Positions 32,771-41,679 of a DNA stretch of 64,000 nt are shown in pieces. The DNA comes from Annona cherimola (Eukaryota; Streptophyta; Magnoliopsida; Magnoliales; Annonaceae). The notes beneath the pieces are model-generated. The model worked only from the letters and a program-made list of their open reading frames with translations. It was not told the origin of the DNA and did no database searches. Position 1 is the stretch's first letter; every line of letters starts with the position of its first letter. Where the stretch lies: positions 90,939,137 to 91,003,136 of the forward strand of contig CM059972.1 in NCBI GenBank assembly GCA_030490835.1. Direction: 5' to 3'. Made by a program: the position numbers and the translations under genes.

Positions 32771-35700
32771 AAGGCAAATAATGAATGGTTCATGGATAGC
32801 GGTTGCTCAAGGCATATGACCGGTGAAAGAAGCTAATTTCATAAACTTAAGCCTTGCAACGATGGAATGGTTGCCTTTGGTAATAATGAAAAAGGTAAAA
32901 TTAAAGGTAAAGGAAATATACGTAGTATTTCAAATGCATGCATGGAAGATGTTTTGTTTGTTGAAGGACTCAAACACAATTTAATGAGCATTAGTCAATT
33001 ATGTGATAAAGGATACAAAGTTGTGTTTGAATTATCTATATGTAATGTATTTGATAGAGAACATATCATGTTTAGTGGTAAAAGACATGGAAATGTATAT
33101 TTGGTTTCACTTGATGAATTAAATGGTCAATGTCTAATGGCCATTGATAATGATCCATGGGTTTGGCATAAAAGGCTTGGACATATAAACATGGGAAACA
33201 TAAAGACCCTATGGAAAAAGAGTTTGGTAGAAGGATTACCAAGATTGAAATATGACAAGGACAAGATTTGTAAGACATGTCAATTATCAAAACAACCCAA
33301 GATGCCTTTCTCTACCAAAAAGGAAATTTTAACCACCAAGCCACTTGAATTGCTACACATGGATCTATACGGGCCATCCGACATTCTAACCATTGGTGGA
33401 AAGAAATATGTATTTGTCATAGTTGATGATTTTTCAAGATTCACATGGATAATTCTCTTAGCTAGTAAAGATGAAGCCTTCTCTATGTTTGCAACTTTTG
33501 TAAATTTAGTGCAAAATGAAAAACAAAGTACTATTGTGACAATAAGAAGCGATCATGGTGGCGAATTCGAAAAGAAACGATTCATGGAATTTTGCAATGA
33601 AAAAGGAATTCACCACACATTTTCTGCACCAAGAACTCCACAACAAAATGGAGTAGTAGAAAGGAAAAATAGAACTATACGAGAGATGACTAGAATTATG
33701 CTAAATGAGAGCAATCTATCCAAGAAATTTTGGGGAGAAGCTGTAAGTACAGCTTGTCATGTATTGAACCGTGTCACCATTCGAGCAATCTTGAAAAAGA
33801 CCCCATACGAACTATGGAAAGAAAGAAAACCAAATATTTCTTATTTTTATGCTTTTGGATGTACGTGTTATGTTTTGAACAATGGAAAAACTAACTTGGA
33901 AAAGTTAGATGCTAAAAGTGATGAGGCTATATTCCTTGGATATTCATCAAATAGCAAAGCATATAGAGTTTTCAATAAACGAAACCAAGTTGTTGAAGAA
34001 TCCATATACGTTGTATTTGATGAAATTAACCAAACTCCGAGAAAGGAGGATGAACTAAGTGATGCAGATGAGACAAAAGGCAAAGAACAACCAAAGGAAC
34101 TCGAGCTCAAGCCAGAAAATCTCATGGAGGAATAGGTAAGTGAAGGTAATGATTCTTATAAACCTCCAACTGATTTAAAGTTCAAAAATGCCCATCCAAT
34201 TGAGCAAGTTATTGGAAATGTATATGAATGAGTGAAAACTAGAAGATCAAAACAAAACGTTTATGATCAATATGCCTTTGTATCTAAAATTGAACCAAAT
34301 ACCATTGAACAAGCTCTCAATGATGAAAATTGGGTTATTGCAATGCAAGAAGAGCTAAACCAATTCGAAAGGAACAATGTATGGCACTTAGTTCCTAGAC
34401 CAAATAATCACACTATCATTGGTACCAAATGGGTATTTAGGAACAAATTAGATGAAAGCGGACTTGTAATTAGAAACAAGGCCAGATTAGTAGCCAAAGG
34501 GTATTCTCAAGAAGAAGGAATCGATTTTGAAGAATCATATGCACCCGTGGCTAGATTAGAAGCCATACGTATTCTACTAGCATTCGCTTCTTATATGAAT
34601 TTCAAATTGTTCCAAATGGATGTAAAAAGCGCATTTTTGAATGGCTATTTGAATGAAGAAGTATATGTTGAACAACCCCCTGGTTTTGAAGAAATGAATC
34701 AATCAAAGTATGTTTATAAATTGACCAAAGTGCTATATGGATTAAAGCAAGCTCCAAGAGCTTGGTATGAAAGGTTGAACAAATTTTTGATTGATCATAA
34801 GTTTCTAAGAGGGAAAGTAGATACTACTTTGTTCATCAAATACAAAAACAAAGATATTTTAATTGTACAAATTTATGTAGATGACATAATTTTCGGTGCT
34901 ACTGACGAAAATCTTTGTCAAGAATTTTCTAAGATTATGCAGAGCGAATTCGAAATGAGCATGATGGGAGAATTAAATTTCTTCCTTGGACTGCAAATTA
35001 AGCAACAAAGTGAAGGGATATTCTTGAACCAATCCAAGTATGTCAAGGAAATGCTCAAGAAATTTGGAATGCAGAATAGCAAAGGAGCAAACACTCCAAT
35101 GAGCTCTACAATCAAGATCGACACGGACGAAAAGGGTAAAAGTATCGATCAAAAGCTTTATAGAAGTATGATAGGATCCTTGCTATATTTAACTGCTTCT
35201 AGACCCGATATCCTATTCAGTGTTTGTATGTGCTCTAGATTTCAAGCATGTCCAAAAGAATCACATCTCCTTGCTGTAAAAAGAATTTTTAAATATTTGG
35301 TAAAAACTACCAATCTTGGACTATGGTATCCAAAGGGGTCAACCTTTGATCTAATCGGCTATTCGGATGCAGATTTTGCCGGATATAAGGTAGATAGAAA
35401 AAGTACCAGTAGAACTTGTCAATTTCTTGGACATATGTTAGTTTCATGGTACTCAAGAAAACAAACAAGTGTGGCTCTATCTACTGCGGAAGCCGAATAC
35501 ATAGCCGCCGGTAGTTGTTGTGCTCAATTGCTTTGGATGAAACAACAATTGAAAGATTATGGTATTGATTATGTTGATATTCCTATTAGATGTAATAATA
35601 CAAGTGCAATTTGTCTGACTAAAAATCCTGTACTACATTCAAGAACCAAGCATATTGATGTGAGACATCATTTTATTCGTGAACATGTTGAAAATCATGA

Positions 35701-35818
35701 TGTATGTTTAGAATATGTGAAAACTGAGGACCAAATTGCTGATATCTTTACCAAACCACTATCCAAGGAATCATTTTATAAAATTAGGAACAATATGGGA
35801 ATGATAGAGCTAAATTAG
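32771..35818 (+). pseudogene. pol: copia pol: protease, integrase, reverse transcriptase, RNase H (three stops)
   Basis: Protease active-site region WFMDSGCSRHMTG lies at about 32,786-32,824. The integrase zinc domain is H...H...CX2C (WHKRLGH, then CKTC), and the integrase core has D, D, E in HMDLYGP (about 33,362), RSDHGGEF (33,551) and NGVVERKN (33,659), with 35 residues between the last two. Reverse transcriptase has [12 protein letters not shown] and YVDDIIFG (about 34,874), and RNase H has GYSDADFAG and [10 protein letters not shown]. The polyprotein would copy element RNA into DNA and insert it. Stops in one otherwise open frame: TAA 32,834-32,836, TAG 34,133-34,135 and TGA 34,229-34,231. 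No frameshift separates these parts and all catalytic residues are intact, so decay is very recent. Confidence 0.93.
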
Positions 35819-35870
35819 GGAAAATTAAATAAGAAAATTAAAATTGAAAAATATCAAGTCGATGAGTCAA

Positions 35871-36003
35871 GTCGACTCCAAGGGCGTCAAGTCGACTCCA
35901 CTTCAGAAGCGAAGTCGACTCCGTCAGAGTCGAAGTCGACTCCACCCCCAGGCGAAGTCGACTCCGAGGGACCGAAGTCGACTTCACCTAGGGTAAAGTC
36001 GAC
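35871..36003 (+). repeat. Seven-fold phased GTCGAC array between pol and the extra frame
   Basis: GTCGAC cores start at 35,871, 35,891, 35,914, 35,935, 35,957, 35,977 and 35,998, giving steps of 20, 23, 21, 22, 20 and 21 bp. Most read AAGTCGACTCC. A variant GTCGAT lies at 35,859. It shares its core with the LTR dyads but has no outer arms, so the phasing is about two helical turns instead of a 34-bp unit. Confidence 0.92.
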
Positions 36004-36029
36004 TCCGCGCGCGACCGTCCGGATTCCCG

Positions 36030-36316
36030 CTCTCCTTCCTTTTTCCTTCTCCTCTCCCTTCTTTCTACTTCATTTTCCCTCCAACCTCTCTTTTTCTTTC
36101 CTCTCCGGCGACTCTCCTTCTCTCTTTCGGCGACAGCTTTCCCCTCCGTCGATTCTCTCCCTCTCTCCGGCATCATCATCTCTCTCTCCGTTTCTCCATG
36201 TCTCCGCCAAACTGCCATTTCTCTCCTCCTATTTCCGGCAACTCTCTCCCTCTCTCACTCTCTCTCTCACTCTCTCTCTCACTCTCTCCCTTTCTCACTC
36301 TCTCTCTCTCTCCAAG
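36030..36316 (+). promoter_or_regulatory. Pyrimidine tract ending in AG before the extra frame
   Basis: Nearly 290 bp dominated by C and T, including imperfect 14-bp units CTCTCTCTCACTCT near 36,243-36,311. It ends CTCCAAG with AG at 36,315-36,316, seven bases before ATG 36,323. It could be a splice acceptor for a subgenomic mRNA, or a plant-type pyrimidine patch and leader of an internal promoter. The sequence alone does not decide. Confidence 0.5.
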
Positions 36317-36322
36317 CTCCAA

Positions 36323-37774
36323 ATGGCACCAAAGAAAGCCGTATCAAAACCATACCCCAAACGGGTTCCCACACAACCTTCATCTCACACAAAAGAAGTT
36401 CCTAGAAGAACTAGGACTCCATCAAAAAGGGCTAGAGAGGAACCATCAACTTCGACGGGTAGACGGGTTCGATTCCAAACCACTACTCAATCATCTGATC
36501 AAGCACCCAGGTCGGAAAGTCAACAACAAACCCAAACCTCACAGAGCACACAATCCGGGACAAGCAGAAGGGGCACTGCAGCTAGGAAAGCCCAAGTATT
36601 GAAGATGCCCACTACCTACTTCAAAACCGAGCTCCAACGTAGCCGTTTTTACAAAAAATTCTACGAACGGAAAGTATTCATACCCAAGATTATAGATTTT
36701 AATTTCTTGAAAGAATATGGATCCGACATAGAAGATCTATTAGATTTTCAAGGATGGACCAATTTGCTAAAGGAAGACGAAAGGGTCTATCCAGATCTTA
36801 CTCGAATTTTTTATTATCTATGGGATGAAGAATACTATGGAACCTTCGTCAAAGAAGTAGAAATAGATCTTGGAATCGGGATAATTGCAGGTCAGACTCA
36901 AGTAATGAGTCATTTAGGACACATACTTGGAGTCCCGTATGAGGATGAGCCTATTCCAGAAGACCTCACATTGGATCAAATGTATAATTAGCTCACCCGG
37001 AGCAACAAGTATCATCCGGGAATCAAATTCGTTCGGTACATGGATCTCTCACCCAGGCTACGAGTGCTCAGACTTCTCATTGCCCACTGCATCTACCCAA
37101 AGGGCGGTGGAAGAAACCAATTAAACCCACAAGAAGCGGGGATACTATGGAAAGTGGCCAACAGGGTCAAGGTGAGCTTACCAAAATTATTTCTTGAAGC
37201 CTTGGCATCTAGAAAGGATAACCCACGAGGAGTCCTCCCTTATGGCACGTGGATCACAAAGATTCTTGAATTCTTCAAAGTGGATATTGAAGGCGAGCCT
37301 TTCGAAGTGCTCAAATCCACAAATGCCATAAATAAAGCACTAATCCAAAGAATGAAGATCAATCTGCTTGAACTAAGGCATGAAGCTCCAGAAGAAGAGC
37401 GAGAAAACAATGCACAAGCTGAGGGGGAGCAACCTCCCGAAGCACAGCCCGCTCAAGAGGAGCCAGCATCTCCCATATCGCACGGATCCTATTCTCCACA
37501 AGGATCTACTGCACGTGAACGGATGCCTCCAACCTCATCTGAGGAGGTCACTCTAAAAGATCTGAGAGATGAAATCGTTGCCGTCCGTGAAGAAATGGGT
37601 CACCAAGAAGACAGGATGGTGAGTCTTGTGACCGAAGTGTTGGCGGCAATCAATAATATGCATTCCCGACAAGATCGAATCGATCGGGAAATGCGTACAA
37701 TCCGCTATTACCTTGCATCGGGTCGACACCAAAACCAACCCATACCCGAACTTGATCCATTTGATACCGGATAA
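36323..37774 (+). pseudogene. Extra 3' open frame of the Sirevirus-like element, one amber stop
   Basis: A 483-codon frame after pol, interrupted once by TAG at 36,989-36,991; the second half (37,040 onward) is in the same frame. Residues 1-90 are basic and low-complexity (KRVPTQPSS, RRTRTPSKRAREEPSTS). The middle holds a compact region (FYERKVFIPKIIDFNFLKEY, then LLIAHCIYPKGG and PYGTWITKILEFFKV). This resembles, from memory, the 'putative plant transposon protein' family (Transposase_32) found beside many plant retroelements. An acidic linker (QPPEAQPAQEEPASP) leads to a coiled coil (LKDLRDEIVAVREEMGHQED and on). It sits where Sireviruses carry their envelope-like gene, but I see no signal peptide or membrane segment. 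A DNA- or RNA-binding, oligomeric accessory protein is more plausible than an envelope. Confidence 0.75.
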
Positions 37775-38219
37775 GTTCGACGTGAGCCGACTCCTGCACC
37801 ATGCTCATCTTACTACTCATCCGCCCATGTCCGTCCCATCAAACCAACTCAATCTATCTATCCCATTTCCCAATTTCAATTTACCAAGTCTTTGGTAATT
37901 GACAAATTTTTTTAGTGATTGACAAAAAGGGGGAGAAAAGATAGGTTTGAGAGTTTTCTTTTTGTTTGGGTTGGGTAATTTGTATAGGTTTCATTTTTGT
38001 TTTACATTGTATTTTGAAACTTGATACATATATGAAAGTTGTGTTATGCTTGCAATGATTAATATGTTTGAATGATATGAATGATATGAAAGTAATGCTC
38101 TGTCATGAATATATTTTTTTTCTATGATAATGGTTTGAAAAGCTCCGAACTATATGTTTGAAAGTACCTAGGACAATGCTCTGAAAGGTATCAACTCAAA
38201 TGTAGTTTTGTCAATCATC

Positions 38220-38233
38220 AAAAAGGGGGAGAT
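38220..38233 (+). other. Polypurine tract of the Sirevirus-like element
   Basis: AAAAAGGGGGAGAT directly before the 3' LTR, the plus-strand priming site. The 445 bp before it, after the extra frame, hold no gene. Confidence 0.9.
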
Positions 38234-39892
38234 TGTTGGAAACAATGTTCAAAACAAAACAAATTGACCAAAGCATAAGTTTTGATGATTAAACAAAGAC
38301 TAATTTGAGTATATAAAGTGTACTAATGAGTTTGCCAAGTGTTTAAGGAAAACAAAGAAGTCAAGTCGATTACCAAGTCGACTTGGACTTCGACTTGGGG
38401 TGAAGTCGATACCTAAGTCGACTTCACAAGCGACTTCAAATGGCAAAAGGTGGATAGCATTGAAAATAGAAAACAAGCAAGTGAAGTCGCAGGCCAAGTC
38501 GACTCCAGGTGCGACTTAGGAAACCAAGTCGCAGACGAAGTCGACTCCAGCATCGACTTCAAGCATCCAGAGTTGAAAAAGTGGAAACGGACATGACGAA
38601 GTCGCAGGCGAAGTCGACTCCAGGTGCGACTTGGGCGAAGTCGCAGACGAGGTCGACTCCAACTTCGACTTGAGGAGTTCAGACTTGAAGATTGAAGTTT
38701 CAAGCTTATTTCAAGGATCCATTTGGACTTTATCAAATCCAAATATACAAAGTTCATTCTCAAAAAGCAACTGAAGTTTCTTGAAGATCAAAAGCTAAGA
38801 TTCATATTCAAAGTTCAAATCAAGTCTATCAAGTCCAAAGCTAATCTTCAAGCTTATTCCAAATGAAGCAATACCCAAGTCATGAAGACCAATTTTACAA
38901 AGTTCAAGCCAGTTCAAGAAGATCAAGGTGTTCTTGCAAAAGACCACGCCAAGTCGCAACCCAAGTCGACTCCAGGATCGACTTGAGTTGAAGACTGAAG
39001 GCCAAGTTGACCCAGACTCGGACTTGGAAATCTGAAGAACTGGAGTCGCACACGAGGTCGACTCCAGGTGCGACTTGGAAGCCAAGTCGCAGGCCAAGTC
39101 GACTCCACATGCGACTTGGGTCGCAACGGTCGGAATTTATTCGAACGTTTGCGCATTAAATGCGCGCCACCTACCTTCTAACGTTCGGATTCCCTCTAAA
39201 ATTATAAATAGCATTCATGGTGGACGAGGGAAGTAGCTGAGAAACATTAAGTGTGCTTAACTACCATCTTCAAGAGCTTTAAAGAGATCAAGCAAATCAA
39301 AGAGGAAGAACTTTGCTTCAAACTGCAAGAGCTACATTTCAGAATCTTCAAAGCCATTACTACAAGTTCTTCTCTGCGCCAAACTGCTTCTACACAACTG
39401 TAAAGTGTAGTTCTTTTATTGTTTCATTTGTTTGTATTGAACTTGATTTAGTTTGAGGAACTAAGATCAAGTGTAAGCAAAGTAGTGTGTGATTGGAGTG
39501 TAACTCATCACCTACTTGTGCTGTGTTTTGTTAATGTCCCCTAGAGCTGGAATCTAGAAGAGAGCAAGAGGCTCTGGTTGTACATGCCCCCTAGAGCTAG
39601 AATCTAGAAGAGAGTGGAGACTCTAAGTTGTATTCGCGGAATACAATAGTGGAACCCAAGTTACAAGGAGTGTGAGCTTGGAAGAGTGGAGTAGGGAGGT
39701 TACCCGAACCACTATAAAAACCTTGCCTGCTGGATTTATATTTCTGCTCTCTACATTATCTTGCTTTCCATTTAGTTTCTTCATTAAGGGGGCTAGATTA
39801 ATCAGGGGTAAAGTTTCTGTTTAAGTTGTAAATTTTTAATTACCCAATTCACCCCTCCCCTCTTAGGTTTTGCTATCAACTCGGGACCAACA
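38234..39892 (+). repeat. 3' LTR of the Sirevirus-like element
   Basis: About 99% identical to 29,247-30,904, with all nine 34-bp units present from 38,363. Scattered single-base differences and two or three one- to two-base indels are visible (for example CTAAAGAGAG against CTAGAAGAGAG near 39,604). Minus-strand open frames across it are by-products of the GTCGAC repeats. Confidence 0.92.
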
Positions 39893-39897
39893 GGGTG

Positions 39898-40613
39898 CAC
39901 CTCCTTTTATAGATGTTGGAGTGGGCTTTGGGCCACTTGGGGTCATGGATTTGGTCAATGGGCTTGAACTTGAGGTGTGATCATGGGCCTTGGGCTACTT
40001 GAAGGGTTGAATTTGGTCCATGGGCTTGAGCTTGGAGTGGAAGCATGGGCCTTGGGCCACTTGAAGTGTTGGATTTGGTCCATAGGCTTGAGCTTGGAGT
40101 GGGAGCATGGGCCTTGCGACACTTGAAGTGTTGGACTTGGTCCATAGGCTTGAGCTTGGTGGGCTAGAGCTTAGCTAAGCCCGTTACTTTGGGTGGGCCG
40201 TTGTAGAGGCCCAAAGTTGTAGAGAAACCTGCTTCTGAGGCTTGGTGGGCTGGATCTGATGGGCTAGAGCTTGACTAAGCCCGTTTGCTGCGTCTGGTGA
40301 GTTGATTCTGGTGGGCTACATTATGGAGCCCGTTGAGGTGGGCTGTAGGAGCTTCGCTCTTTGTGGGCCGGACCTGGTTTGTTGAAAAAGCCTTCCTTGA
40401 GGCTTGATGGAGCTTCGCTCCCGTGGGGTGAGTTGGACAGGCCTGTTTAGAGGTCTAGCTTTTTGGTTTTTGCTTGAATCCTCCTCGATTTGCTTTGAAG
40501 TGGGCCATGGGTTCTAAGCCCATTGGTGATTGCTCTTGAGTGGCTTGTCATTGTTGGGCTTGGACCTTTTCCACATGTTGTACATTTTTGTGCTTGAGGG
40601 AGGGGTGTCAACA
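39898..40613 (-). repeat. Upstream Tat LTR, distal (promoter) segment
   Basis: Continues the split LTR to its end GGTGTCAACA. On the minus strand the TATA box TATAAAA is at 39,905-39,911, only 8-12 bp from the copia insertion. Upstream of it are four 62-bp repeats (about 39,940-40,160), rich in TGGGCC words. The inverted second copy at 44,862-45,635 has five. Confidence 0.88.
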
Positions 40614-41279
40614 CTTATGCAAAAAAAATAATGTGTAAAAAAAAGTCTTTGTCAGTTGAAACATGTACCAAAAAATGGAAAATGAATGCCCAAGATGGAA
40701 ATTTCAGAAAAAAAGAAAAGAAGAGAGCATGAAAGGACAATTAAAAAAATGGCGCATGCATGGATGAGGTGATTTAATGCACGAATGGCAAAGCTTGTGG
40801 ATTTTGGAACAAATGTAAGGAAAGGGATAAAAAATCTCAACATGACATGTATAGAGCACCATCTGTAATGCTTGAATTTGTTCTCTAATAAATAACTACC
40901 TGTGGTATGGGAACTTTGATTGGTGGCCCAGACAACCAAATAGTAGGAAAGAAAAGCATGTGAGGTTATTAATGGGACGTGCATTGATGGCTTGAAAATG
41001 AATAAAAGCCAAGGAAAAATATTAGGTTGAAAGAAAGAAAGATCTTTGGGGCGTAATCAATCCCAGCTCTCCTAAAGATCGTAGTCAGGCTGGGAATGAT
41101 AAATCCCCTCAGTCAAATCCATTCTAAAAAAATCTTTACATAATACATTAGTAATATGATCAGGTGGAGTATCCCTCCACTCTATCTCAGTTTGGTTCTT
41201 TTATGTTGCAAGTTTTGCTAAGCAATGAGCCACACCATTAATAGATCTATATAAATGTGTAACTTTACAAAATTCAAGA
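40614..41279. repeat. Tandem unit I resumed after the Tat insertion
   Basis: Matches 60,428-61,085 in unit III and 50,133-50,745 in unit II. It begins with CTTAT, the right target duplication. A minus-strand open frame at 40,652-40,984 is not recognised. The right 230 bp are LINE-derived. Confidence 0.75.
41052..41279 (-). pseudogene. LINE ORF2 C-terminal relic, unit I copy
   Basis: Reverse-strand remains of the RNase H-like end of a plant L1-type ORF2, the same as the better copy at 50,523-51,150. It is cut at 41,279, where a Tat-type fragment begins. About 410 bp of LINE sequence present in units II and III is missing here. Confidence 0.6.
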
Positions 41280-41679
41280 AAAGCTAAATGGAAGAGACCA
41301 TCTACAAGTCACAAATGAATTCATCCCCCACACAGACAATCAAGCAGAGGCATCTAAACAACCTCAACAAACCATCATCAACACAGGCAATGTCGATGAA
41401 GTCGAACAGCCAACAAGGTTAGCCCCGGAAGCCGCAAAATGCGCAGGGCACACAACCATCATCTATCAACCCACAGTCACAAATACATCTTTGTCAACAC
41501 ATCCACAAGGGATAGTTCAAAATGGCTACCATACGGTCTTTCCATCAAGCTTGGCAGGAAAAATGCCAACAACAAGTGAAAATAATATTTCACCGGGGGC
41601 AACATCGATCTCAAAATTATTCAAGCCAATTCTCAACAAAAGCAGGCCGGCCATAACAGATAACACGCACAAGAAATAG
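41280..41679 (+). pseudogene. gag: Tat gag C-terminal tail
   Basis: In the gag frame, open from the left junction to TAG at 41,677-41,679. The first 200 bp match the complement of 26,170-26,370. This includes an intact CAA at 41,305-41,307 where the other copy has a stop, and the motif TIINTGNVDEVEQPTRLAPE. After about 41,480 it continues beyond the point where the other copy is deleted. No zinc knuckle or protease motif is seen. Confidence 0.7.

Larger units (their letters stand above)
29247..39892 (+). mobile_element. Ty1/copia retrotransposon of Sirevirus appearance with an extra 3' open frame
   Basis: 10.65 kb with target duplication GGGTG (29,242-29,246 and 39,893-39,897). The LTRs are 1,658 and 1,659 bp, begin TGTTGGAAAC and end GACCAACA, and differ at roughly 15-20 positions by eye (about 1%), so the insertion is young. 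Order: LTR, primer-binding site TGGTATCAGAGC, gag with two zinc knuckles, protease, integrase, reverse transcriptase, RNase H, a GTCGAC array, a pyrimidine tract, an extra frame, 445 bp of non-coding sequence, polypurine tract, LTR. Protease-integrase-RT order is copia. The GGGGGAGAT tract, methionine-tRNA site, large gag, extra 3' gene and palindrome clusters fit the Sirevirus lineage as I know it. All reading frames carry a few breaks, so this copy looks non-autonomous. Confidence 0.93.
25766..40613 (-). mobile_element. Ty3/gypsy Tat/Ogre-type gag-only LTR retrotransposon, interrupted by a copia element
   Basis: Minus-strand element with target duplication CTTAT at 25,761-25,765 and 40,614-40,618. 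The site is proven by the uninterrupted unit III sequence at about 60,420-60,440. In its own orientation it has the upstream LTR (right side, split by the copia insertion into 28,605-29,246 and 39,898-40,613, 1,358 bp together), the primer-binding site at 28,583-28,601, a leader, a gag frame with six stops (27,757 to about 26,152), then directly a truncated downstream LTR (25,766-26,151). Protease, reverse transcriptase and integrase are absent. It looks like a TR-GAG-type non-autonomous element that later suffered a deletion removing its 3' interior and part of the downstream LTR. Confidence 0.85.

Noticed and set aside
36323..37774. Envelope protein
   Set aside because: No signal peptide, membrane segment or cysteine pattern; only the position resembles Sirevirus envelope-like genes.
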